Positions 24,083-32,164 of a stretch of DNA of 64,000 nucleotides are shown here, in pieces. Where the stretch lies: the NCBI RefSeq assembly GCF_002352765.1, contig NZ_KZ293963.1, positions 4,242,559 through 4,306,558 of the forward strand, in the 5' to 3' direction. Position 1 is the stretch's first letter, and each line of letters starts with the position of its first letter. Below the pieces are notes generated by a model. That model was not told where the DNA came from, searched no databases, and saw nothing but the letters and a program-made list of their open reading frames with translations. The position numbers were made by a program, and so were the translations under genes. Source of the stretch: Alteribacter populi. Its GTDB lineage: Bacteria > Bacillota > Bacilli > Bacillales > Salisediminibacteriaceae.

Positions 24083-24823
24083 ATGACTAAGGTTCATTTT
24101 GAGTGGGGGAAGCGTGGTACACGTGAAGCAGCTGGACGGGGAGATATTACGATTATTGTGGACGTACTAAGTTTTTCATCGACAGTCGTTTCAGCATTAG
24201 CGTGTGGGGCAGAAATTTTACCCTATCCTCCTTATTTAGACGGGATGGCCTATGCTAATAAGCAAGGAGCTGAATTGATTTTAGGTAGAGCTGAGGCTGC
24301 AAGCTTGGATAAACCGACATTGTCTCCTGTGACTTTTAATGAAGAACACAGGGGTAAAAAATATGTCCTTTGCTCGTTAAACGGAGCGGTTTGTACGTGG
24401 GTTGCCTCTCAGGTTCCGTATGTTTTTGTTGGGTCACTTCTTAACGCTTTGAGTATTGCTGATGCGGTAAATATTTTAGCTGGTAAGGAAAATGTTGGTG
24501 TGACAGTCGTGGCATGCGGCGAACAGTGGAGTGACATTCACGAGCAGGAAGATCGGCTGCGTCCATCACTTGAAGATTATTTAGGTGCAGGTGCGATCAT
24601 TGCACAACTAAATGGTAGAAAGTCACCTGATGCAAAGGTTTGTGAAATAGCGTTTGAGGGTGTGAAAGGACAAGTAGAGGAACTAATCTGGAACTGTGAA
24701 AGCGGAGTGGAGTTGCGGGAAAGAGGATACGAACGTGACGTAAAGCATTGCAGTCAATTAGATATGTCAACAGTCGTTCCGCAGCTTAAGGAAGGAGTAT
24801 TTGTGAGCGTTCCGGGTGCCTGA
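24083..24823 (+). CDS. 2-phosphosulfolactate phosphatase family protein (ComB-like)
   Basis: 246 residues. DVLSFSSTVVSALACGA near residue 30 and VACGEQ with RPSLEDYLGAGAII around 150-175 match the ComB phosphatase family (PF04029). In methanogens ComB makes sulfolactate for coenzyme M; Bacilli lack that pathway, and in spore formers the enzyme may serve sulfolactate production. The stop codon TGA (24821-24823) is inside a REP-like palindrome, so the last residues (VPGA) are encoded by the repeat and the original C-terminus may have been altered. Confidence 0.85.
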   Translation: MTKVHFEWGKRGTREAAGRGDITIIVDVLSFSSTVVSALACGAEILPYPPYLDGMAYANKQGAELILGRAEAASLDKPTLSPVTFNEEHRGKKYVLCSLNGAVCTWVASQVPYVFVGSLLNALSIADAVNILAGKENVGVTVVACGEQWSDIHEQEDRLRPSLEDYLGAGAIIAQLNGRKSPDAKVCEIAFEGVKGQVEELIWNCESGVELRERGYERDVKHCSQLDMSTVVPQLKEGVFVSVPGA

Positions 24824-24866
24824 CCCCCACCACGGTAATGCTTCACCGTAGTGGGGGTCAGGCACC
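24815..24866. repeat. REP-like palindrome, family E (copy 2), overlapping the comB-like gene end
   Basis: GGTGCCTGACCCCCACCACGG and the inverted CCGTAGTGGGGGTCAGGCACC enclose TAATGCTTCA. Compared with copy 3 the stems carry compensated changes. It supplies the stop codon of the upstream gene and lies between convergent genes, where it could act as a bidirectional terminator. Confidence 0.9.
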
Positions 24867-24873
24867 TTCCTAG

Positions 24874-25476
24874 TTACTCTTCAATTCGTTGTAATATTTC
24901 GGTGCCATGTTCCTCAAGAGTACGGAGTATTTTTCCTCTTTGCTGTGCAAACTTGTCGTCAAAACCTATTGTAAAGTTTCCGTTGTCTGTGATGAAAATG
25001 TAGTGGGTATAGTAGTGACCATTTTCTTCACCAACGGGCTGAACTTGAGCGATACTTTCCCAAGGGTATTCATCTTCTGTGTAGCTTGTTAATTCATTAA
25101 TATGAAAACCTTCATCGTCCACATAGTAATAATTCATGATCCCCAAAGTGCAAATAGGTATGAAAAGTAAACCGATAGGAATAAACAGCCAAGAGTGCTT
25201 AATATGTTTATTTTTTCGCTCTGAAATCGTATGAACGATAACATAGATAATCATAACAAGTGATGCCCACAGCATTCCACCTCCAAATGTATAGTAGGCC
25301 GAAGTGGGGGCTACAAGTATCCAGTTGTCTCTCGAAAAAAAGAATACATCTTGAAGAATGACGATGAAAACGAAAGGTAATATGACGCTACATAGGACCA
25401 TTATAATGGTCGTTATAATAAGAATGACATTGAGTTGATCTGGATCGATCCGTTTTATACGAAGTGGATTGGACAT
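24874..25476 (-). CDS. Membrane protein of unknown function
   Basis: 200 residues. Hydrophobic segments at about 17-42, 62-85 and 97-113 are followed by a soluble C-terminal domain (about 115-200) with DDEGFHINELTSYTEDEYPW, an EbsA/PH-like beta-rich pattern. RBS GAAGGAGTTATCGCA. Family not recognised. It is flanked on both sides by family E palindromes. Confidence 0.7.
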   Translation of the reverse strand: MSNPLRIKRIDPDQLNVILIITTIIMVLCSVILPFVFIVILQDVFFFSRDNWILVAPTSAYYTFGGGMLWASLVMIIYVIVHTISERKNKHIKHSWLFIPIGLLFIPICTLGIMNYYYVDDEGFHINELTSYTEDEYPWESIAQVQPVGEENGHYYTHYIFITDNGNFTIGFDDKFAQQRGKILRTLEEHGTEILQRIEE

Positions 25477-25573
25477 TGCGATAACTCCTTCTTTTTAGTA
25501 TCTAATCTCTTATTAGTTCTACGTACCTAGAAAAGAGGGGGTTTCATAAAATTAATAAAATTCTGATTTTTTT

Positions 25574-25621
25574 CCTGACCCCCACCGCGGTAATACTTCA
25601 CCGCGGTGGGGGTCAGGCACC
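25574..25621. repeat. REP-like palindrome, family E (copy 3)
   Basis: CCTGACCCCCACCGCGG, loop TAATACTTCA, then CCGCGGTGGGGGTCAGG; the right arm continues to GCACC while the left arm has lost GGTG. Located in the gap before the DeoR-like regulator. Confidence 0.88.
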
Positions 25622-25728
25622 TTGTTAAAAGTCATCATTTATTCACAAATAATCACATATTGGTGTTGTAGCTTTTTGAAACTATGACTACAATTTAGGG
25701 TAGAGATCATTTTGGGGGTGGGAAGACT

Positions 25729-26307
25729 TTGTTACCAGAGCAACGAAAGAAACAGGTTTTATCTTGGCTTGAAACAGAAGAGCATATTCGAATTTCGGAT
25801 TTAAGTGAACGGCTTGAAGTTTCTGAAATGACGGTGTACCGTGATGTACAGGCGCTTTGGGAAGCGGGTTCACTTGAAAGAACGAGTGGAGGTGTTTCAA
25901 AAAAGCTCGGACAACAGGTCGGCGTTGAATCCAACCATTGTACATATTGTAAAAAGAGGGTTCATGGTCGGCATCAAGTGCAAATCATTCATCATAACCA
26001 TAGCGTAGAGAACCTATGTTGCACTCATTGCGGATTGCTTCGCTATCAGGAAGTGGACAAGCAGGTCTCTCAGTTTTTGTGTAAAGACTTTTTAAATGAC
26101 TCGACTATGAGTGCCCAAATGGCTTTTTTCCTTATTGATGCAGATAATGTAATGAATTGCTGTTATCCGCAAGTCGTACCGTTCGCTATTAAAGAACACG
26201 CACTAAAATTTCAAAAAGGTTTTGGTGGTGAACTTTATCAGTTAAGTGAAGCACTCACAATAGTAAATGAGCAAATGAACATAACCAATTGCTGTAAAGA
26301 TCATTAG
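25729..26307 (+). CDS. DeoR-type regulator with Cys-rich NosL-like domain
   Basis: 192 residues. N-terminal winged helix (HIRISDLSERLEVSEMTVYRD) is a DeoR-type HTH. The C-terminal part (about 70-180) has CTYCKKRVHGRHQ, CCTHCGLLRYQ, a CC pair at NCCYPQ and a final GFGGELYQLSEAL. The order C-x2-C, CC-x2-C, then AMxF and GG resembles NosL-type copper-binding domains. TTG start after GGGGGTGGGAAGAC. It lies 29 bases before a lipoprotein gene, so it probably regulates its own operon in response to a metal (inference: copper). Confidence 0.8.
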   Translation: MLPEQRKKQVLSWLETEEHIRISDLSERLEVSEMTVYRDVQALWEAGSLERTSGGVSKKLGQQVGVESNHCTYCKKRVHGRHQVQIIHHNHSVENLCCTHCGLLRYQEVDKQVSQFLCKDFLNDSTMSAQMAFFLIDADNVMNCCYPQVVPFAIKEHALKFQKGFGGELYQLSEALTIVNEQMNITNCCKDH

Positions 26308-26336
26308 ATTAAACAAACTCTAGGAGGATAAACGTT

Positions 26337-27074
26337 ATGAAAAAACTATTATCATTTGTTTTAGTAAGCACTCTTATGGTTGCTTGTGGACAAGACGAAG
26401 AGCAGAATCAATCTTCTGATATCCCAGAAAGCTTTGAACCTATTGAAGTAGAAGTGCAGATGGATGAAGAGGGAGAACAAGGGGAATGGGCGTTGGAAGC
26501 TCTTGTTACCCAAGAGGATCAACCGGTAAATGATGCTAATGAAGTCACTTTTGAAGTTTGGAAACAAGGTGAAAAAGAAGGCAGTGACATGATCGATCAT
26601 GAGGATGTAAACGAAGGTGTTTATTCAGTATCTTATACGTTTGAAGAAGACGGGATTTTCTTTGTTACACCACACGTAACGGCAAGAGGCATGCACGTAA
26701 TGCCTACCCATGAAATTGCTATTGGAAATGTGGAGGACGAAGCGACTGAAGGTGAAGATCACGAGTCGGAAGCCGGAGACCATCACCACTCTGATATCGT
26801 AGAGGTAGAAAGTAACTTAGGTGAAATTTCTCAGGATGCAGAGGTTGAGCTCACAATTAGTCAAGAAGGCGAAGCATTAGAAGATGCGCGTGTACGCCTG
26901 GAAGTCTGGCAGCATGGTGATGAAATGAGAGAATGGATCGACGCTGAAGATGAAGGTGATGGTCAGTACGCCGCATCTCATCAATTTGATGAAACTGGCG
27001 ATTACCACGTCATCATTCATATTGAAAATGAAGAACTTCATGAGCATTTGGAAGAAGCATTTACGATTGAGTAG
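26337..27074 (+). CDS. Lipoprotein with two YtkA/FixH-like domains
   Basis: 245 residues. Lipobox LMVACG gives a lipidated Cys at about residue 17. Two Ig-like repeats follow (about 35-130 and 155-245), each with a pattern of VTFEVWKQGE or VRLEVWQHGD and then GVYSVSYTFEEDGIF or GQYAASHQFDETGDY. This is the YtkA-like/FixH-like fold. Between them is an acidic, His-rich linker (EDHESEAGDHHHSD) suited to metal binding. RBS TAGGAGGATAAACGTT. With the upstream Cys-rich regulator it suggests an envelope metal (copper) handling pair. Confidence 0.85.
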   Translation: MKKLLSFVLVSTLMVACGQDEEQNQSSDIPESFEPIEVEVQMDEEGEQGEWALEALVTQEDQPVNDANEVTFEVWKQGEKEGSDMIDHEDVNEGVYSVSYTFEEDGIFFVTPHVTARGMHVMPTHEIAIGNVEDEATEGEDHESEAGDHHHSDIVEVESNLGEISQDAEVELTISQEGEALEDARVRLEVWQHGDEMREWIDAEDEGDGQYAASHQFDETGDYHVIIHIENEELHEHLEEAFTIE

Positions 27075-27090
27075 GAAGTGAAAAAATGGG

Positions 27091-27118
27091 GATCTAGCTA
27101 TGCTAGGTCTTTTTCTTA
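27091..27118 (+). terminator. Intrinsic terminator after the YtkA-like gene
   Basis: GATCTAGC and GCTAGGTC form a stem with a three-base loop, followed by TTTTTCTTATTTTT. Confidence 0.88.
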
Positions 27119-27238
27119 TTTTTGTCCTTACTTTAATTATTTTCTATAGGTTAACGTAAATTCCCTTATAGACATTCTTTATTGGTGTAAAATGGTAGTT
27201 AATAGTTTAATACTTTAAATTAAAAAGGAGTCTTATTT

Positions 27239-28000
27239 ATGCTACCTTACCCTCATCCAACCTCACGAGAAGAGAAACAGAATATTATTAAACAGGTTAC
27301 CAAGCAATTACATAAGAAATTAGGCTCTGATCTTTTGGCACTCGGCCTTTATGGCTCTGTGGGAAAAGGAACAGAAGGAGCCTACTCGGATATCGAAATG
27401 CACGTTTTCGTTAAAGATGGTACTCATTTTTCGAGCCATGAATTCATTTATGAGCCCTTCAAAATTGAGCTTAGTGTTCAAACAAAAACCGATATTATCA
27501 AAGAGGCACAAACTGTCGATGATGGGTGGAGTATTAAAGCTGGTGTGTTTACGGAGGTTCAAGCCCTTTACGATCCTACCGATCTTTTTACACAATTAAA
27601 GAAATTTGCTCTTAACGTACCGGATTCCGAGATACGTGAAGTAATGAAAGAGTTTATGATTTGGGAACCGTACGAAACGATGGGGAAAATTAGGAATAAT
27701 TATGAACGTGGAACCTACTACTATCTTCCTTGGGGTGCAAAAGACCTTAGTTGGCAAACCGCTAAGCTCATTGGCCTTGCTAATCGAATGATTTATTCTA
27801 CCAGAAGTGAAACGTTTAAAGAGGCCGTATCTGCTACCTCTAAGCCGAGTGGGTTCGAAAATCTAGCCGAATTGGTTATGAAAGGTGATCTTGCTGACCC
27901 AGAACGGGTTTACCTTAGCTGTGAAAATCTTTGGACTGGCTTGAACGATTGGTTTGACCTTTTAGGTATTGATTATCGAGTTACTGATCTACCATTTTAG
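27239..28000 (+). CDS. Aminoglycoside nucleotidyltransferase, ANT(4')/kanamycin NTase-like
   Basis: 253 residues, the length of staphylococcal ANT(4')-Ia. It shares GLYGSVGKGTEGAYSDIEM (the NTase GS..D.D/E site), the central W.P.E...K.RNN segment with Glu residues aligned to the catalytic Glu145 region, LPSGF-type text in TSKPSGFENLAELVM, SCENLWTGLNDW, and ends LPF as the known enzyme ends IPF. Family members transfer AMP from ATP to the 4'-hydroxyl of kanamycin, tobramycin or amikacin. Overall divergence from plasmid forms means resistance should not be assumed. RBS AAAAAGGAGTCTTATTT, chromosomal context, no mobile element adjacent. Confidence 0.88.
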   Translation: MLPYPHPTSREEKQNIIKQVTKQLHKKLGSDLLALGLYGSVGKGTEGAYSDIEMHVFVKDGTHFSSHEFIYEPFKIELSVQTKTDIIKEAQTVDDGWSIKAGVFTEVQALYDPTDLFTQLKKFALNVPDSEIREVMKEFMIWEPYETMGKIRNNYERGTYYYLPWGAKDLSWQTAKLIGLANRMIYSTRSETFKEAVSATSKPSGFENLAELVMKGDLADPERVYLSCENLWTGLNDWFDLLGIDYRVTDLPF

Positions 28001-28184
28001 AAATTGGCAAAATCGTTCATAATCATCTAAATAATGCTAAAACATTTTGTGAGCGTAACTGCTGTTGGTTATCCTCTTAAATTGAGTCGACAAAGGGCAA
28101 ATGCGTAGTACACCTGGATTTGTATCCGCTACGTATTAGACGTATACTTTTTACCAGACAAAAAATTGAGGTGACCTATTTATA

Positions 28185-29684
28185 ATGTGTGGCATTTTTG
28201 CGACAACTAAGAAAGTATCTAAACCATTAATGAATGAAGTGTTAGAAAGTATGAAGCACCGTGGACCTGACGAAGGTAAGTGTGTAGATGTTAATGCGTT
28301 TCAACTTGGCCATCGACGTCTTTCTATCGTCGGTTTAGAAGATGGCATTCAGCCGATTACAAATGCCGATGAGTCAAAGTGGCTTGTATGTAATGGTGAG
28401 ATTTATAACCATCTTTCTTTAAAAGAAAATGAGCTCAAAGAGGAAACGTTCTTCACTCATTCTGATAGTGAAGCTGTTCTTAAGCTTTATGAAAAAGAAG
28501 GGGCGAAGAGCATTCAAAAACTAGATGGAATGTTTGGTTATTTTATCGCTGATGTGGAAAATAACACATTTATAGCGGGACGAGATACGTTAGGCATTAA
28601 GCCTCTTTATTATGGGATCGATGAGGACGGTCATTATTACTTTTCTTCAGAATTAAAAACATTGTATTTACTTATAGATGATGTAATGGAATTTCCCCAC
28701 GGACATTATTTTACACCAGAAGAGGGGTTCGTATCGTATCGAAAAATTGAAGCTCCGAACACCGATCAATTAGAGGAAGGTTGGAGAATTCATACAGGAA
28801 TAATCCAAAAGAACCTCGTTAAAGCTGTCAAAAAACGTCTCATGGCTGACGTGGAAGTTGGTGTATTGTTGAGTGGCGGCCTTGATAGTAGTTTAATCGC
28901 GGCAATTGCTAATGAATATACAGATGGACCGGTGAAATCATTCTGTGTAGGCTCTGAAGGCAGTGCGGATATTTTACGGGCGAGAGAAGTCGCTGAGTAT
29001 TTAGGAACAGACCACTATGAGTATATTTATACAAATGAAGAGCTTGTAGAAGCGATGGAACACGTGATCTATCATCTTGAATCTTATGAACCATCTCTCG
29101 TACGTAGTGCGATTCCGAACTATTTTGTGTCAAAGCTAGCAGCGAGTAAGGTGAAAGTAATCTTGTCCGGTGAAGGTGCTGACGAGTTGTTTGCCGGTTA
29201 TCAATACTTAAGTGACTATCAGAATACTGACAAACTTAATGAGGAAATTATCCAGATGCTAAACGTGCTGCACTCTGTGAACCTACAGCGTGCTGACAGA
29301 ATGAGTATGGCTCATTCATTAGAGTTAAGAGTGCCATTTCTTGATTTAGAAGTCATTCATGAATCTCTTAAAATACCAGCTGATTTGAAGATTCATAAAC
29401 AAGATCGTATGGAAAAATGGCTGCTTCGTAAATCGTTTGATGGGTGGATCCCAGAAAATGTCCTTTGGAGAACGAAAGAGGAGTTTTCAGAAGGAAGCGG
29501 TGCGTTGGATGTTCTGGAAGCATATGCGAATGAAGTGTTCTCAGACATTGAAATTGAACGGATTCAACAAGAGTCTCCGGTACACTTAAGAAGCAAACAA
29601 GAGGCGCTTTATTATCGGATTTTCAAGCTATACTTCCCACAACAATCAGCCCTCGATACTGTTGGTAAATGGGCTACTGCATAG
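28185..29684 (+). CDS. asnB: Asparagine synthetase, glutamine-hydrolysing (AsnB type)
   Basis: 499 residues. The start MCGIFA gives the N-terminal nucleophile Cys of the class II glutaminase domain, followed by HRGPDEG, CNGEIYNH and DSEAVLKLYE. The synthetase domain has the ATP P-loop VLLSGGLDSSLIAAI, LSGEGADELFAGYQYL and LRVPFLDLE. It amidates aspartate using glutamine and ATP in the cytosol. About 50 residues shorter than E. coli AsnB. RBS GAGGTGACCTATTTATA. It stands alone with its own terminator. Confidence 0.95.
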   Translation: MCGIFATTKKVSKPLMNEVLESMKHRGPDEGKCVDVNAFQLGHRRLSIVGLEDGIQPITNADESKWLVCNGEIYNHLSLKENELKEETFFTHSDSEAVLKLYEKEGAKSIQKLDGMFGYFIADVENNTFIAGRDTLGIKPLYYGIDEDGHYYFSSELKTLYLLIDDVMEFPHGHYFTPEEGFVSYRKIEAPNTDQLEEGWRIHTGIIQKNLVKAVKKRLMADVEVGVLLSGGLDSSLIAAIANEYTDGPVKSFCVGSEGSADILRAREVAEYLGTDHYEYIYTNEELVEAMEHVIYHLESYEPSLVRSAIPNYFVSKLAASKVKVILSGEGADELFAGYQYLSDYQNTDKLNEEIIQMLNVLHSVNLQRADRMSMAHSLELRVPFLDLEVIHESLKIPADLKIHKQDRMEKWLLRKSFDGWIPENVLWRTKEEFSEGSGALDVLEAYANEVFSDIEIERIQQESPVHLRSKQEALYYRIFKLYFPQQSALDTVGKWATA

Positions 29685-29703
29685 TTCACTGAATAGTCTT
29701 GAT

Positions 29704-29736
29704 GAAAAACGCTTGGTAAACCCTGGCGTTTTTCGC
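29704..29736 (+). terminator. Intrinsic terminator after asnB
   Basis: AAAAACGC and GCGTTTTT form the stem, with inner pairing CTTGG/CCTGG, about 20 bases after the stop. Confidence 0.85.
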
Positions 29737-29819
29737 AATTAAATAACGCTTATCTAAACGAATTCACCTATGTTAAACTAGTAAAGTGTAAGTTAAATCT
29801 AAAAGAGAGAGATTGTTGT

Positions 29820-30476
29820 ATGAGACACAGAAAACTACTTTTAATCATGCTTGTTTCTTTTTTTATCTTTGCGATCACAACATGGGTCCAGTTTACTTAT
29901 GGAAGTTTTTTATTTGACGAAGTAATTATTTCTGGGGTGACGCAAGTCTCTCATCCATTTCTTATTCAAATGATGCAGTGGGTTACGCTCTTGGGTTCTG
30001 GAGAATTTATCGTTGTTATTACGCTAATAGTCACGTTAATACTGCTCTATAATAAAGACTGGTTTAACTCGATTTTTTTATGTGCCCTCACTTTTGGAGG
30101 AATCGTTTTAAACTTTTTACTTAAAGTCTTATTTCAAAGAGAGCGGCCTGGTGAGGCAAGGGAATTAGAATTATTCAGTTATTCACTTGAAATCCCTTCT
30201 TATAGTTTTCCAAGTGGACACACGATGCGTAGCGTTTTACTTATGGCATTTTTAATCTATTTGAGTTATGTTTTAATAAAGCGCAGTTCTATTCGATTTG
30301 TATGTTATTTTTTATGTACAATTGTGATCATGTTAATTGCAATGAGCAGAATTTATCTTGGACTCCATTATCCTTCTGACATTGTAGCTGCTATGAGCAT
30401 TTCGTTAACGTGGTTTTGTATTTGTTTCTATTTCCTATCTAAAACAAACTTAAAAAACACCCTGACAAACACTTGA
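29820..30476 (+). CDS. PAP2-family membrane phosphatase
   Basis: 218 residues, six hydrophobic segments. The three phosphatase motifs are present: KVLFQRERP (KX6RP), YSFPSGHTM (PSGH) and SRIYLGLHYPSD (SRX5HXXXD). These form the active site on the outer membrane face for lipid phosphates such as undecaprenyl pyrophosphate or phosphatidylglycerol phosphate. The stop codon sits in the loop of the strong terminator that follows. Confidence 0.93.
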   Translation: MRHRKLLLIMLVSFFIFAITTWVQFTYGSFLFDEVIISGVTQVSHPFLIQMMQWVTLLGSGEFIVVITLIVTLILLYNKDWFNSIFLCALTFGGIVLNFLLKVLFQRERPGEARELELFSYSLEIPSYSFPSGHTMRSVLLMAFLIYLSYVLIKRSSIRFVCYFLCTIVIMLIAMSRIYLGLHYPSDIVAAMSISLTWFCICFYFLSKTNLKNTLTNT

Positions 30477-30497
30477 GTTTGTCAGGGTGTTTTTATT
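30452..30497 (+). terminator. Strong terminator overlapping the PAP2 stop codon
   Basis: AAAAACACCCTGACAAAC and GTTTGTCAGGGTGTTTTT form an eighteen-base perfect stem; the TGA stop (30474-30476) is in the loop. The left arm therefore encodes the last residues (KNTLTNT). Confidence 0.95.
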
Positions 30498-30514
30498 TGA
30501 AGGTAAGAATTCAT

Positions 30515-30630
30515 AAGCGGACAGCTACCTTCACAACACTCGTCTCGAGGGGAAAGCATCCTTGATACTTTAAAACATGCGGTGGAAGCTTATACTGTTT
30601 TTAATCAAAGACCGCTATGCGGTTTCTCTT
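30515..30630 (+). repeat. Dispersed repeat family A, longest copy
   Basis: Runs from AAGCGGACAGCTACCTTCAC through GAGGGGAAAGCATCC, ACTTTAAAACATGCGGTGGAA, TTTTTAATCAAAGACCGCTATGCGG. Parts recur at 4625, 9431, 22926, 48020 and 58012. Confidence 0.7.
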
Positions 30631-30719
30631 AGAGGTGAGTTACTACTTATTTGATCCAGTACGAATAGGTTCGTTTTTAACACCGTTTTTTATAAAATGT
30701 GTAAAAATCGATTAGGGGT

Positions 30720-30911
30720 GTGCAGATTGGATACAGCTCTGCGCAACAATATTATTTGGCTCATACATCAGCTGCAGAGCATTATGAACGGTTAAAAACA
30801 GCGAATGCTTCTAATTCACAGCGTTATTATCAGTATGCAGAACGACAATACTTTCATCGATGGCGAGCCATTTTTTACAGGCAGTATTTTAAGGCGCCAG
30901 TCGATGATTAG
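30720..30911 (+). CDS. Tyr/Gln-rich small protein (63 aa), tentative
   Basis: GTG-started frame of 63 residues, rich in Tyr, Gln, His and Ala (SSAQQYYLAHTSAAEHYERL, RYYQYAERQYFHRW). AGGGG precedes the GTG at close spacing. Its stop overlaps the chrA stop by four bases (convergent). Composition resembles small basic spore or coat-associated peptides, but no family is recognised and it could be non-coding. Confidence 0.45.
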   Translation: MQIGYSSAQQYYLAHTSAAEHYERLKTANASNSQRYYQYAERQYFHRWRAIFYRQYFKAPVDD

Positions 30912-32083
30912 GTGAATAGGTAAATCAAAGTTCCGCCCATTGCACCGATGATCACAACCATCCAGGCCGGTACTTTCCAAAACACAAGTAGTCCAAACAG
31001 TCCGATCGCCAAAGCGAAATCAACAGACGTGTCGATGGCACTCGTAAAGATTGGATTATAGAATGCAGCGGCTAAAATCCCGACAACAGCAGCATTTACA
31101 CCAAAAAGCGCACCTTGAATTTTCGAGTTTTTTCTCATTACATTCCAAAAGGGCAGTGTCCCTAGAATGAGAAGAAATGCTGGCAAAAAGATCGCCACAG
31201 TAGCAATAACCCCGCCGACCCATCCATTCGCGATCGTTCCTAAATAGGATGCAAATGTGAATAGCGGTCCCGGCACTGCTTGAGCGGCACCATAACCGGC
31301 AAGAAAGTCTTCGGCTCCTACTAGGCCAGTAGGTACTACTTCTCGCTCAAGTAGAGGTAAGACAACATGGCCGCCACCGAATACGAGTGCTCCTGCCCGG
31401 TAAAAGCTATCAAATAAAGCGAGCCATTCAATGGAAAAAAGTTGTCTTGCCAATGGAAGCAAGGCAAGTAACGAAAAGAACAGCACCAAGCAGATGGAAG
31501 CAAATCGGTAGCTTAAGCTGATGTTCATATCTGTAGTTTCATCTTGTTTTTTCCCTTTATAAATGAAGAGTCCGACGACTCCAGCAAGGAGAATTAAGAC
31601 CACTTGACTATAAACCGTTTGCCAGAGCAGCAATAAAATGAGTGTAACAATAGCAATGGTAGCACGCGTGCGATCAGGAGCGAGCTTTTGCCCCATTCCT
31701 AGAATGGCGTGGGCAACAACCGCGACAGCGACAATTTTCAGTCCGTGAATCCAACCAGCTGGACTAACATCAAAGCCCTGTAAAAAAAAAGCAAAAATCA
31801 TCAAGGCTAAAACGGAAGGAAGCGTGAAGCCGATAAACGAAACGATAGCACCGAGCAAACCGCCTCTCATTAATCCAATTCCAATACCAACCTGACTGCT
31901 TGCTGGTCCTGGAATAAATTGAGATAGGGCAACCAGGTCTGCATAGGCCTTATCATCGAGCCATTTACGCCGGTTTACATATTCATTGTGAAAATAACCT
32001 AAGTGGGCTATGGGTCCTCCAAAGGATGTAAAACCGAGGCGTGTAGAAACGGCTAAAATTTCAAGAAGATGTTTTGTTTTCAT
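30908..32083 (-). CDS. chrA: Chromate transporter, long-chain ChrA
   Basis: 391 residues made of two homologous CHR domains. First domain: RLGFTSFGGPIAHLGYFHNEYV and LSQFIPGPASSQVGIGIGL. Second domain: GALVFGGGHVVLPLLEREVV and AAQAVPGPLFTFASYLG. The FGGP/FGGG and PGP motifs are diagnostic. It exports chromate across the membrane. No chrB regulator is visible. It reads towards the small Tyr-rich ORF. Confidence 0.95.
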   Translation of the reverse strand: MKTKHLLEILAVSTRLGFTSFGGPIAHLGYFHNEYVNRRKWLDDKAYADLVALSQFIPGPASSQVGIGIGLMRGGLLGAIVSFIGFTLPSVLALMIFAFFLQGFDVSPAGWIHGLKIVAVAVVAHAILGMGQKLAPDRTRATIAIVTLILLLLWQTVYSQVVLILLAGVVGLFIYKGKKQDETTDMNISLSYRFASICLVLFFSLLALLPLARQLFSIEWLALFDSFYRAGALVFGGGHVVLPLLEREVVPTGLVGAEDFLAGYGAAQAVPGPLFTFASYLGTIANGWVGGVIATVAIFLPAFLLILGTLPFWNVMRKNSKIQGALFGVNAAVVGILAAAFYNPIFTSAIDTSVDFALAIGLFGLLVFWKVPAWMVVIIGAMGGTLIYLFT

Positions 32084-32164
32084 AGATACATAACTCCAAC
32101 TAAGTTTTTTTAATCTTCTTTTTATTTTATCATAGAAAATTAGTTGAATTGTTAAGTTGTTGTA

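Noticed and set aside
22812..25621. CRISPR-like appearance of three similar palindromes
   Set aside because: Spacing is irregular with genes between them and no cas genes; they are dispersed hairpins.
28001..28184. Possible T-box leader before asnB
   Set aside because: No AGGGTGGNACCGCG-type T-box sequence or antiterminator found.
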